DNA of 64,000 nucleotides from Mycolicibacterium madagascariense (lineage in GTDB: Bacteria > Actinomycetota > Actinomycetes > Mycobacteriales > Mycobacteriaceae). Location of the stretch: NCBI RefSeq assembly GCF_010729665.1, contig NZ_AP022610.1, forward strand, positions 496,001 through 560,000, given 5' to 3'. Both the position numbers and the translations under genes were made by a program. Under the pieces are notes generated by a model. It did not search any database. It was not told the origin of the DNA and worked only from the letters and a program-made list of their open reading frames with translations. Each line of letters begins with the position of its first letter. The stretch's first letter is position 1. This document shows, one piece after another, positions 36,136-44,965 of this stretch.

Positions 36136-37452
36136 TCATCCCGCGGGTGCGGGCTCCGGCGGCGCGAACCCCGGCAGGGTGATCGGTCCGAATCCCGGCA
36201 CGTCGATGACGCCGGGGGGCGGACCCTCGCTGGTCGTCTCACTCGGCGTGGTCGCCGGGCCCGGTGGCGGCCCCAGCGGCTGCGACGTCGTCGTCGGGGA
36301 AGCGGTCGTCGTCGGGGCAGCAGTAGTCGTCGACGGGGCAGCGGTGGTCGTCGTCGGGGCGGCCGCCGTCGTCGACGGAACGGTCGGCGGGGGCGGCTCG
36401 GAGGGCAGCGGACCGATGGGGATCAACGGCTCCTCGTACACCGGTGGCGGGGGCGGCGCCTGCGGGCTGGGCGGGGGCGGCGGCGCCGCCGGTGCGGGAG
36501 GGGGAGGCAGATCGGCGGGTGACTGCGTGCGGACGCTTCCGGTCACCGGGATCCAGCCCTGCGGGGCCGGCCTGCCGACGTTGCAGGACACCTGTTTGCT
36601 GCCCGCGGCCCAGCTGGCCGGTGACACCGTCTCGTAACCGAGGCCGAGTCCGGCCCGCGCCAACGTGTTCGGGGCCAGGTACCCGTCGGCGACCCGGGTG
36701 CAGGCGTCGTTGATGAACGTGCGCTGGTCGGCGTCCGACGGCACACCGCCGGGGAAGCGCTCGGCGAGGCTGACGGCGCCGGTGACCTCGAGGGCGTGCG
36801 GCGTCGCGCAGTCCACCGGCAGATCGGTCGAGTGATTTGCCCCGTCGATGCCGAGGCACGTGCCCGCGGGCCACACCTTCGACTGGTCGAGGTCGGCGAT
36901 GCGGCCCCGGAACAAGACCGGCTTGCCGCCGGGGCCCAGCAGCTGCAACCCGCACAGCAGGTTCCGCGCACCGGAGTTCGCCTGCGGCTCGTCGCCCGCC
37001 CACAGCACGCTGATGGTGAAGCGGCTGTTGGGGTCGTAGTGCGGGCCCAGATACTCGCGCACGGCGAGCTGGCACGGGTCGCCGAAGTTGTTCATGCCGA
37101 CGGGTTTGGCGACCTCGAACATGTGGTCCGAGCGGCACTGCACGAACGACGGTTTGTCGGGCTCGTCGGGAGGCCAGCTCAGGCAGGTGCCGGTGCCCGC
37201 ATTGCTGAACACGACGCTCGCGCGGCTGCCGACGGCGGTCGGCACACGGGTCTCCGGCGTCGCGGTGAGCAGTTCGATGACGCCGCCAACGAGCAGGAAC
37301 ACCATGACCAGGGTGAGGAATCCGCGTTTGTGGGCCCGTGCGGCGAGACGGTCGGCGGCGCCCTCCGCGGCGCGCCGGTCCTCGTCGAGCGCGGCCAGAA
37401 CGGACGCGAGGTCGGCGCCGCCGCTGTTCTTCGGCGTCGGTGGCCCGGTCAC
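36136..37452 (-). CDS. Septum-formation-family membrane protein with Pro/Thr-rich tail
   Basis: The product is 438 residues. A short cytoplasmic N-terminus, one membrane helix (about 43-63), then an extracytoplasmic region with paired cysteines: GTGTCLSWPPDEPDKPSFVQC, HMFEVAKPVG and later PVDCATPHALEVTGAV. These are septum-formation (PF13845-like) repeats. The last 150 residues are Pro-rich followed by Thr/Ala repeats (TTTTAAPSTTTAAP), as in wall-spanning linkers. The GTG start has AGG nearby. The true role is unknown; a wall-associated division function is only a family inference. Confidence 0.82.
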   Translation of the reverse strand: MTGPPTPKNSGGADLASVLAALDEDRRAAEGAADRLAARAHKRGFLTLVMVFLLVGGVIELLTATPETRVPTAVGSRASVVFSNAGTGTCLSWPPDEPDKPSFVQCRSDHMFEVAKPVGMNNFGDPCQLAVREYLGPHYDPNSRFTISVLWAGDEPQANSGARNLLCGLQLLGPGGKPVLFRGRIADLDQSKVWPAGTCLGIDGANHSTDLPVDCATPHALEVTGAVSLAERFPGGVPSDADQRTFINDACTRVADGYLAPNTLARAGLGLGYETVSPASWAAGSKQVSCNVGRPAPQGWIPVTGSVRTQSPADLPPPPAPAAPPPPPSPQAPPPPPVYEEPLIPIGPLPSEPPPPTVPSTTAAAPTTTTAAPSTTTAAPTTTASPTTTSQPLGPPPGPATTPSETTSEGPPPGVIDVPGFGPITLPGFAPPEPAPAG

Positions 37453-37627
37453 CTGTCGACGGTCCCGCCGAATGTGCTAGCCACGAAAATAGAGCTTGGC
37501 ACAGGGCCCGAGGCGGTGCCACGTCTGCGGCCGTACCGTGACCAGCATCAACGTCATTTCGTGTCTCTTTTCCCTGTGAGATGACGGCGATCCTGTGTAT
37601 TCCCGGGGAACGAGGTATCTACTGATC

Positions 37628-37640
37628 CTTCGAATCGAAG
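37628..37640. promoter_or_regulatory. Short palindrome upstream of the permease operon
   Basis: CTTCGAATCGAAG is a 13-nt palindrome (6-bp arms, one central base) 50 nt before the small membrane gene. It could be an operator; the rest of the 238-bp divergent gap (37453-37690) shows nothing else clear. Confidence 0.3.
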
Positions 37641-37690
37641 TCTCGTTCGCCGAGCGGCTTCGGCCCATCGATCACGCGAGGATAGGTCTC

Positions 37691-37924
37691 ATGGCACGAA
37701 TAGATCTGACGGCGAAGATTCCCCTGATCGGGATGACCATGGTGTTCCTGGCGATGGCCATCGTGGCGATCACCGCGTCGCTGCACGCCGGGTGGTGGTC
37801 GATCCTCGGATACGCGATCGCCGCCGTCGTGGCCGTGTTCGGCTTCGCCTTCACGTTCCACGACATCAACGACACCACCAAGCCGCCGCCCGTCGTCGGA
37901 CCGTCGAACGGCGCCACCCGATGA
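37691..37924 (+). CDS. Small two-helix membrane protein
   Basis: The product is 77 residues from ATG 37691 (AGGATAGG upstream). Two membrane helices (about 9-29 and 33-53) and a short tail are all that can be seen. The ATGA overlap with the next gene couples it to the amino-acid permease, so it may be an accessory subunit or stabiliser. No known family is recognised. Confidence 0.75.
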   Translation: MARIDLTAKIPLIGMTMVFLAMAIVAITASLHAGWWSILGYAIAAVVAVFGFAFTFHDINDTTKPPPVVGPSNGATR

Positions 37925-39423
37925 CCGCGACGCCGGAACCCAAGCAGGACGAGTACGACAACTCGGCGTTCACCACCGAGGACGCGGGTTACGAGAAGGG
38001 CCTCAAACCGCGTCAGCTGCAGATGATCGCGATCGGCGGCGCGATCGGCACGGGGCTGTTCCTCGGCGCGGGTGGCCGTCTCGCCAGCGCCGGACCCGCG
38101 CTGTTCCTGGTGTACGCCTTCTGCGGCGTCTTCGTGTTCCTCATCCTGCGCGCGCTCGGCGAACTGGTGCTGCACCGGCCCTCGTCGGGTTCGTTCGTGT
38201 CGTACGCGCGCGAATTCCTCGGCGAGAAGGCCGCTTTCGTCGCCGGCTGGATGTACTTCCTGAACTGGGCCATGACGGCCATCGTCGACTCGACGGCGAT
38301 CGCGACCTACTTCCACTTCTGGAAGGCGTTCGCGCCCATCCCGCAGTGGACGATCGCGCTGGCCGCGCTGGCCATCGTGCTGGCGATGAACATGATCTCG
38401 GTGAAGGTGTTCGGCGAGTTGGAGTTCTGGGCCGCGCTGATCAAGGTCGTCGCGCTGGTGACGTTCCTCGTCGCGGGGACGATCTTCCTGGCCGGCCGCT
38501 ACAAGATCCAGGGACAGTCGACGGGCTTCAGCGTCATCACCGACCACGGCGGGCTGCTCCCGACGGGGCTGTTCCCGGTGGTCATCGTCACCTCGGGTGT
38601 CGTATTCGCTTACGCTGCAGTCGAACTCGTCGGCACCGCGGCCGGAGAGACGGCGAACCCCGCCAAGATCATGCCGCGGGCGATCAACTCCGTCATCGCC
38701 CGGATCGCGCTGTTCTACGTGGGATCGGTGTTCCTGCTCGGCCTGCTGCTGCCCTACACCTCCTACAAGTCCGGTGAGAGCCCGTTCGTCACGTTCTTCT
38801 CCAAGATCGGCGTGGACGGCGCGGGCACGATCATGAACATCGTGGTGCTGACGGCGGCGTTCTCCAGCCTGAACGCCGGTCTGTACTCGACGGGCCGCAT
38901 CCTGCGCTCGATGGCGATGAACGGCAGCGCGCCCAAGTTCACGTCGCTGATGAACAAGCGCGGCGTGCCCTACGGCGGCATCTGTCTGACGGCGGTCATC
39001 GGCCTCTTCGGCGTGCTGCTCAACGGCGTCGTGCCGGCGCAGGCGTTCGAGATCGTGCTGAACGTCGCGGCACTGGGCATCATCGCGTCGTGGGGCACCA
39101 TCGTGATCTGCCAGATCCAGCTCTACCGGTGGTCGAAGAAGGGCATCCTCGAACGCCCGTCGTTCCGGCTGTGGGGGACGCCGTGGACGGGATACGTCAC
39201 GCTGGCGTTCCTGTTCGGCGTCCTGGTGCTGATGGCGTGCGACCCGCCGATCGGCACCTGGACGGTCGCGTCGCTGATCCTGATCATCCCGGCGCTGATC
39301 GCGGGGTGGTACGCGGTCCGCTCGCGGGTGCTGGCGGTAGCACGGGAGCGCGAGGGCTACACCGGCCAGTTCCCGGTGGTCGCGAACCGGCCGGCCCGCG
39401 AACCCCGGGAGCCGAAGCAATAG
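37921..39423 (+). CDS. Amino-acid permease, AnsP/GabP-like (APC family)
   Basis: The 500-residue transporter has twelve helices. The APC signature [25 protein letters not shown] is followed by [33 protein letters not shown]. The sequence is closest in style to mycobacterial AnsP (L-asparagine permease), with the same [20 protein letters not shown] stretch. It probably imports asparagine or a related amino acid by proton symport. Translation is coupled to the small membrane protein. Confidence 0.88.
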   Translation: MTATPEPKQDEYDNSAFTTEDAGYEKGLKPRQLQMIAIGGAIGTGLFLGAGGRLASAGPALFLVYAFCGVFVFLILRALGELVLHRPSSGSFVSYAREFLGEKAAFVAGWMYFLNWAMTAIVDSTAIATYFHFWKAFAPIPQWTIALAALAIVLAMNMISVKVFGELEFWAALIKVVALVTFLVAGTIFLAGRYKIQGQSTGFSVITDHGGLLPTGLFPVVIVTSGVVFAYAAVELVGTAAGETANPAKIMPRAINSVIARIALFYVGSVFLLGLLLPYTSYKSGESPFVTFFSKIGVDGAGTIMNIVVLTAAFSSLNAGLYSTGRILRSMAMNGSAPKFTSLMNKRGVPYGGICLTAVIGLFGVLLNGVVPAQAFEIVLNVAALGIIASWGTIVICQIQLYRWSKKGILERPSFRLWGTPWTGYVTLAFLFGVLVLMACDPPIGTWTVASLILIIPALIAGWYAVRSRVLAVAREREGYTGQFPVVANRPAREPREPKQ

Positions 39424-39483
39424 CGAATGAACAACTTCTCGATGTTGTCGTGTACGCCGAGGCAACCGGGGTAACCTCCCGGG

Positions 39484-40707
39484 ATGACGGCTCGACCGGA
39501 CACCCGGTACCCCGGACCCACCTGGACCACCCGCGCTCGCTGGCTGATGAAGGCCGGGCCGGCGGACTACCTGCTGGCCGCCAGCGTGGCGGCGACGTCG
39601 CTACCGGTGATCGGCAGGCATCTCGAGCCGCTCGGCGGGGCCACCGCGATGAGCATCTGGGGGGTTCGGCACACGCCCGACTTCGTCGGCAGCGCGGTCA
39701 AGTCGTGGTTCGCGCCCGGCGCGGGTGAGCTCAAGAAGCAGCAGCGCGATTCGACGAGTGCCGTCACCGAGGCCGCGTTGCGCGGTGTGGTGCCGGCCGC
39801 CGACCTCGCGATCACTTGGCCGCGCCCCGAACGCACCCCTCCGGTGTGGAAGGCACTCGAGCACCGCCGCCACGTCTACCGGTCCTCGGTGCGCTACGGC
39901 GACGACCCCTCCCAGCTGCTCGACGTGTGGCGCGCCAAGGAGCTCCCGGAGCAGCCCGCCCCGGTGATGATCTTCCTGCCGGGCGGCGCGTGGGTGCACG
40001 GCGGCCGCATCCTGCAGGGGTACGCGCTGATGTCGCACCTCGCCGAGATGGGGTGGGTGTGCCTGTCGATCGACTACCGCGTCGCGCCCCATCATCCGTG
40101 GCCCCAGCACCTCACCGACGTCAAGACCGCCATCGCGTGGGCGCGGGCCAACGTCGACAAGTTCGGCGGGGACCGCAACTTCGTGACGGTGGCGGGCACG
40201 TCGGCGGGCGGGCACCTGGCCGCGCTGGCCGGCCTGACGCCCAACGACCCCGAGCTGCAGCGCGATCTGCCCGAGGGTTCGGACACCTCGGTCGACGCCG
40301 TCGTCGGCATCTACGGGCGCTATGACTGGGAGGACCGCTCCTCCGTCGAGCGCGTCCGCTTCGTCGACTTCCTGGAACGCGTGGTGGTGAAGCGCTCGAT
40401 CGACCGGCACCCCGAGATCTTCCGCAAGGCGTCGCCGATCGCCCGCGCGCATGCCGACGCCCCGCCGTTCCTCGTCATCCACGGCAGCGGCGACACCGTC
40501 ATCCCGGTGCAGCAGGCGCGCGACTTCGTCACGACGCTGCGCAACGTGTCCCGCGCCGTCGTCGGATACGTCGAATTGCCCGGCGCCGGACACGGTTTCG
40601 ACATGACCGACGGCGCCCGCACCGGGACGACGGCCACGGCGATCGGTCTGTTCCTCAACGATGTTCGCCGAAACCAGACGACGGTCGGGGCAAGAGCGGT
40701 TATATAA
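39484..40707 (+). CDS. lipC: Alpha/beta hydrolase, LipC-like cell-surface esterase
   Basis: The 407-residue esterase (Rv0220 is 403) has a unique N-terminal 130 residues and then the catalytic fold: oxyanion segment FLPGGAWVHGGR, nucleophile in VAGTSAGGHLAALAG, acid in VIHGSGDTVIPV and His in PGAGHGFDM. LipC of M. tuberculosis hydrolyses short-chain esters and is surface-exposed. The stop lies within a 16-bp palindrome, and the wax ester synthase gene follows at 4 nt, as in Rv0220-Rv0221. Confidence 0.88.
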   Translation: MTARPDTRYPGPTWTTRARWLMKAGPADYLLAASVAATSLPVIGRHLEPLGGATAMSIWGVRHTPDFVGSAVKSWFAPGAGELKKQQRDSTSAVTEAALRGVVPAADLAITWPRPERTPPVWKALEHRRHVYRSSVRYGDDPSQLLDVWRAKELPEQPAPVMIFLPGGAWVHGGRILQGYALMSHLAEMGWVCLSIDYRVAPHHPWPQHLTDVKTAIAWARANVDKFGGDRNFVTVAGTSAGGHLAALAGLTPNDPELQRDLPEGSDTSVDAVVGIYGRYDWEDRSSVERVRFVDFLERVVVKRSIDRHPEIFRKASPIARAHADAPPFLVIHGSGDTVIPVQQARDFVTTLRNVSRAVVGYVELPGAGHGFDMTDGARTGTTATAIGLFLNDVRRNQTTVGARAVI

Positions 40708-40711
40708 CCGC
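40696..40711. promoter_or_regulatory. Perfect 16-bp palindrome at the lipC/WS-DGAT junction
   Basis: GCGGTTATATAACCGC spans the lipC stop and ends directly before the next GTG. It could fold over the ribosome-binding region or serve as an operator; its central TATATA is unusual in this high-G+C context. Confidence 0.45.
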
Positions 40712-42127
40712 GTGAAGAGGCTCAGCGGGTGGGACGCGGTACTGCTGTACAGCGAGACGCCGACCGTGCACATGCACACGCTGAAGCTGGCGGTCATCGC
40801 CCTCGACGCGCTCGGTGACCGCACCTTCGGCGTCGAGGACTTCCGCAAGGTCATCCACGGCAGGCTGCACAAGCTGGACCCGTTCCGCTACGAGTTGATC
40901 GACATCCCGTTCAAGTTCCACCACCCGATGTGGCGGGAGAACTGCGAGGTCGACCTCGACTACCACATCCGGCCGTACCGGATCGACGCTCCCGGTGGCC
41001 GCCGCGAGCTCGACGACGCGGTGGGCAGGATCGCCAGCACCCCCCTGGACCGCAGTAGACCGCTGTGGGAGATGTACTTCATCGAGGGTCTCGCCGACGG
41101 AAAAATCGCCGTACTCGGCAAGATTCACCACGCACTGGCCGACGGGGTGGCGTCGGCCAACCTGATGGCACGGGGAATGGACCTGCAGACGGCGCCCGAC
41201 GACCGGGACTCCTACGCCACCGACCCGGCGCCGACGAAGGCCGAGCTGGTGCGCTCCGCGTTCGGTGACCACCTGCGCCAGATCGCCCGGCTGCCGGGGG
41301 TCGTGCGCTACACCGCCGAGGGCCTGGGCCGGGTGCGCAGGAGCAAGTACGACCTCGGGCCGGAACTGACCCGTCCGTTCACGCCGCCGCCCACCTTCAT
41401 GAACCACATGGTCGACGGCACCCGCAGGTTCGCCACCGCCTCGCTGGCGCTCGCCGACGTCAAGGAGACCGGCAAGCACCTGGGAGTCACCATCAACGAC
41501 ATGGTGCTGGCCATCTCCGCGGGTGCCCTGCGCACCCTGCTGCAGAAGTACGACGGGCACGCCGATCATCCCCTATTGGCTTCCGTCCCAGTCAGTTTCG
41601 ACTTCTCGAGGGATCGCATCTCCGGCAACTACTTCACCGGCGTCATGATGACGCTGCCCGTGGAGCTGGCCGATCCGATCGAGCGGGTGCGGGCCGTGCA
41701 CGACGCCGCGGTGGCGGCCAAGGAGACCAACCACCTGATGGGTCCGGAGCTGGTGAGCCGGTGGTCGGCCTACTTCCCGCCGGCTCCCGCCGAGGCCATG
41801 TTCCGCTGGCTGGCCAACAAGGACGGCCAGAACAAGGTCCTGAACCTGCCGATCTCCAACGTGCCCGGTCCGCGTGAGCACGGTCGGGTCGGCGGCGCGC
41901 TGGTCACCGAGATCTACTCGGTCGGGCCACTGACGACGGGCAGCGGCCTGAACATCACGGTGTGGAGCTACGTCGACCAGCTCAACGTGTCGGTGCTCTC
42001 GGACGGCGCGACGCTGGCCGACGCGCACGAGCTGACCGCCGCCATGGTCGAGGCGTTCGTCGACATCCGGCGGGCGGCGGGCCAGTCGGAGGAGCTGACG
42101 GTCGTCGACGCGGTCATGGCGCCGTAG
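40712..42127 (+). CDS. Wax ester synthase/diacylglycerol acyltransferase (Rv0221-like)
   Basis: The product is 471 residues (Rv0221 is 469). The catalytic motif HHALADG (in GKIHHALADGVASANLM) and the second family motif PISNVPGPRE are present, as is NDMVLAISAGALR. It transfers an acyl group from acyl-CoA to diacylglycerol or a fatty alcohol, building storage lipids. The start GTG follows the lipC stop closely, so the esterase and acyltransferase are co-transcribed. Confidence 0.92.
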   Translation: MKRLSGWDAVLLYSETPTVHMHTLKLAVIALDALGDRTFGVEDFRKVIHGRLHKLDPFRYELIDIPFKFHHPMWRENCEVDLDYHIRPYRIDAPGGRRELDDAVGRIASTPLDRSRPLWEMYFIEGLADGKIAVLGKIHHALADGVASANLMARGMDLQTAPDDRDSYATDPAPTKAELVRSAFGDHLRQIARLPGVVRYTAEGLGRVRRSKYDLGPELTRPFTPPPTFMNHMVDGTRRFATASLALADVKETGKHLGVTINDMVLAISAGALRTLLQKYDGHADHPLLASVPVSFDFSRDRISGNYFTGVMMTLPVELADPIERVRAVHDAAVAAKETNHLMGPELVSRWSAYFPPAPAEAMFRWLANKDGQNKVLNLPISNVPGPREHGRVGGALVTEIYSVGPLTTGSGLNITVWSYVDQLNVSVLSDGATLADAHELTAAMVEAFVDIRRAAGQSEELTVVDAVMAP

Positions 42128-42322
42128 CTGGTTTGCCAGATTTGACGAACCGGGTCGACGGCCCGTCCGCTGGCTACCGCGGGGCGCGTCGCCTCGACGT
42201 TGCGACACGGTCACGGATGGGTACCAAGCGATAACTCGGCGGTCCCATTCACCCCACTGGTCACTATCGTCACAGCTGCTAGTCGTCGACGTCTCCGCGA
42301 CGTCCTCCGTGAAAGGTGTGAC

Positions 42323-43744
42323 ATGTCGCCGCGACCCCGTCATGCATCGGCCTCGATGGCCCTCGCGGTCGCGATCGGTCTCGGCTTTGCCACCGTCGTC
42401 GCCGCCCCGGCAAACGCCGAACCGTGCGAGGGCGCCGCCGCGGCCGCCCAGCCGCTGCCCACCCAGGCCTTCGAGATTCCCAGCCCGTCGGGGATCTCAC
42501 CGCTGAACCGTCCGATCGGGCACCGGCCCAACGGCGCGAACGACGCCGCGCCGACACCGAAGCCGGGGTTGTTGCCCGCCATCATCAAGGCGCTGACCCC
42601 GCCGGCGATGCCGATCCAGCAACAGGCCGCCGTGGTGCCGTCGCCCACGCCGGGGGGCGCGACGCCCCAGCAACCATCGGCCGTGCCGAAGCCTGCGCCC
42701 GTGCCCGCGGCTGCGCCCATCCCGGCCGCACCGGCCGGGACGTCGATCGTCGGCTGGGTGACCGGGCCGGACAGCCCCAACCAGACCATCCAGCGATTCG
42801 CGATCACCGGCACCGACCTCGGCATCATGTGGGACAACGGCGACGCCTCGAACGACCAGGTGCTGATGGCCTTCGGCGACACCAATGGCTACTGCCAAAT
42901 CCCCGGAAAGCAGTGGCGCTACAACGCGCTGTTCCGTAGCTCGGACCGGTCGCTGGCCAAGACCGTCGCGGTGCCCAACGGCGTGCCGTCCAACGCGTAC
43001 TCCGGTTCGCCGGTGTGGCGTCCGGGGATCTCCAAGCAGATCATCAACACCATCAACCAGGCGCCGCAGGAGACCGGCATCATCCCGACCGCGGGCGTCG
43101 CAGTGGGCGGCAAGCAGTTCCTGAACTTCATGTCGATCAGGAGCTGGGACAGCAACGGCGCCTGGACGACGAACTTCTCGGCGATCGCCATGTCGCCCGA
43201 CAACGGCGAGACCTGGGGCGTCTACCCGGGGACGATCCGCGCGCCGGGTGGCGGCAACGAGAACTTCCAGATGGGCGCGTTCCTCAAGCCGGGCCCCGGC
43301 GACCCGTACCTCTATTCGTTCGGTACGCCCAACGGTCGCGGCGGTTCGGCCTACGTGGCCCGCGTGTCGCCGGCGCTGATCCCGGACCTCACGAAGTACG
43401 AGTACTGGAACAACGACCAACAGGCTTGGGTGCCAGGCGATCCCGGTGCCGCGACGCCGGTGATCCCCGGTCCGATGGGTGAGCTGTCGGTGCAGTACAA
43501 CACCTACCTCAAGCAGTATCTGGCGCTCTACTGCAACGGCGGTTCCAACGACGTCGTGCTGCGGACGGCGCCGACCCCGCAGGGACCTTGGGGCCCAGAG
43601 CAATTGGTGGTGAGCCACTCCGAGATCCCCGGTGGCATCTACGCTCCGTTCCTGCATCCCTGGTCGACGGGCAAGGAGCTGTACTACAACCTGTCGCTGT
43701 GGTCGGCGTACAACGTGATGCTGATGCACACCCATCTGGCCTAG
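42323..43744 (+). CDS. Secreted DUF4185 protein (GH183-type endo-D-arabinanase-like)
   Basis: The product is 473 residues. A signal peptide ends near residue 33 (ANAEP). A Pro/Ala-rich linker covers about 45-145, and the DUF4185 beta-propeller follows: VGWVTGPDSPNQTIQRFAITGTDLGIMWDNG, FGDTNGYC and GGIYAPFLHPWSTGKELYYNLSLWSAYNVML. DUF4185 was assigned to CAZy GH183, endo-D-arabinanases cutting mycobacterial arabinan; whether this one is active is not shown. The ATG has GAAAGG upstream. Its stop overlaps the convergent lipase stop (CTAG). Confidence 0.85.
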   Translation: MSPRPRHASASMALAVAIGLGFATVVAAPANAEPCEGAAAAAQPLPTQAFEIPSPSGISPLNRPIGHRPNGANDAAPTPKPGLLPAIIKALTPPAMPIQQQAAVVPSPTPGGATPQQPSAVPKPAPVPAAAPIPAAPAGTSIVGWVTGPDSPNQTIQRFAITGTDLGIMWDNGDASNDQVLMAFGDTNGYCQIPGKQWRYNALFRSSDRSLAKTVAVPNGVPSNAYSGSPVWRPGISKQIINTINQAPQETGIIPTAGVAVGGKQFLNFMSIRSWDSNGAWTTNFSAIAMSPDNGETWGVYPGTIRAPGGGNENFQMGAFLKPGPGDPYLYSFGTPNGRGGSAYVARVSPALIPDLTKYEYWNNDQQAWVPGDPGAATPVIPGPMGELSVQYNTYLKQYLALYCNGGSNDVVLRTAPTPQGPWGPEQLVVSHSEIPGGIYAPFLHPWSTGKELYYNLSLWSAYNVMLMHTHLA

Positions 43745-44871
43745 CCGCGGGTGGCCTTCACCCAGTCCAGGAAGTGGGCGACGGCGGTCGCGGTGAAGTG
43801 TCCGTGTGGCGAGCCGAAGAAGTCGAAGGCATGTTGGGCGTGCGGAATCTCGGCGTAGACAACGGGATTCGTCGACGTCGTCGTGAGCGCCTCGACGAAC
43901 TCGCGACCCTCCTGGACCGGGATGATGGAGTCGTCGGTGCCGTGCAACACGAAGAACGGCGGCGCGTCCGGGTGCACCCGGGTGATCGGTGACGCGTCGA
44001 GGTACACGTCGCGGTGGTCGGCGAAGCGCTTCTTGACGATGTAGCGCTGCAGGATGCCGAGGAACTCGGGTCGGCCCGAGCCCTCCCCGGTGAACCAGTC
44101 GTAGCGGCCGTAGATCGGCACCGCGGCCACGACGGAGGTGTCCGCGTCGGTGAAACCCGGTTGCCACTGCGGATCATTGGGCGTCAACGCCGCGAGCGCC
44201 GTGAGATGCCCACCCGCGGAGCCGCCGGAGATCGCCACGAAGTCGGGGTCACCGCCGTAGTCGGCGATGTTCTCCTTGACCCACGCCAGCGCGCGCTTCA
44301 CGTCGACGATGTGGGCGGGCCAGGTGTTGCGCGGACTGACCCGGTAGGCCATCGACACGCAGATCCATCCCCGTTCGGCCAGTTCGGCCATCATCGGATA
44401 GGCCTGCGGTCGGCGCATGCCGATCGCCCAGGCGCCACCGGGGACCTGGAGCAGGACCGGGGCGCGCCCATCGCGGGGGAGATCGGACCGGCGCCACACG
44501 TCGGCCACGTTCTGGCGGTGCGGCCCGTACCGGATCACGTTGCTCCTGGGCACGTACCGGCGCCGGGTCCACGACGTCCTGAGCACACCGTGCGGCCGGC
44601 GCCTGCGCTCCTGGGCGGCGACGGCGGCGTAGTCGTCGCCGAGGGTGTCGCGCAGCGGGCCCTCGAAGCTGTCCTGAGACCGCGCGCCGCGAACGTACAC
44701 GAAGGCCAGCGTCGCCCACGCAGTCGCCGTGAGCGCCAAGGCAATTCGGCCGCGACGGCCGGTGAAGTCCCCGCGCAGACCGCGCCGGGCCGCGTCGATC
44801 ATCGAGGCCCCGGCGACCACCAGGGCGGCCTCACCCGTCGGCCAACCGAGGAAGAACACCGGGATCGTCAC
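43741..44871 (-). CDS. lipO: Alpha/beta hydrolase, LipO-like
   Basis: At least 376 residues from GTG 44871. The catalytic parts are LLQVPGGAWAIGMRRPQAYPMM, nucleophile in ISGGSAGGHLTALAALTP, acid in LHGTDDSIIPV and His in HAQHAFDFFG. Sequence upstream of 44871 stays open and protein-like (SHRRRYPVVRAIAELANAAN), so translation may begin at CTG 44964, giving 407 residues with a GGAG 6 nt before it. Gene order lipO-fadD12-acyltransferase copies Rv1426c-Rv1428c. It probably hydrolyses a lipid ester. Confidence 0.82.
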   Translation of the reverse strand: MTIPVFFLGWPTGEAALVVAGASMIDAARRGLRGDFTGRRGRIALALTATAWATLAFVYVRGARSQDSFEGPLRDTLGDDYAAVAAQERRRRPHGVLRTSWTRRRYVPRSNVIRYGPHRQNVADVWRRSDLPRDGRAPVLLQVPGGAWAIGMRRPQAYPMMAELAERGWICVSMAYRVSPRNTWPAHIVDVKRALAWVKENIADYGGDPDFVAISGGSAGGHLTALAALTPNDPQWQPGFTDADTSVVAAVPIYGRYDWFTGEGSGRPEFLGILQRYIVKKRFADHRDVYLDASPITRVHPDAPPFFVLHGTDDSIIPVQEGREFVEALTTTSTNPVVYAEIPHAQHAFDFFGSPHGHFTATAVAHFLDWVKATRG

Positions 44872-44965
44872 GTAACCCTCGCGGCCCAGGGGACGTACGG
44901 CGTTGGCGGCGTTCGCGAGCTCCGCGATCGCACGGACGACCGGGTAGCGCCTACGGTGGCTCAGG

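Noticed and set aside
37477..37554. A 26-codon frame (MTLMLVTVRPQTWHRL...) upstream of the septum-family gene as a leader peptide
   Set aside because: The Shine-Dalgarno spacing is poor, the frame ends 24 nt before the GTG, and nothing else supports it.
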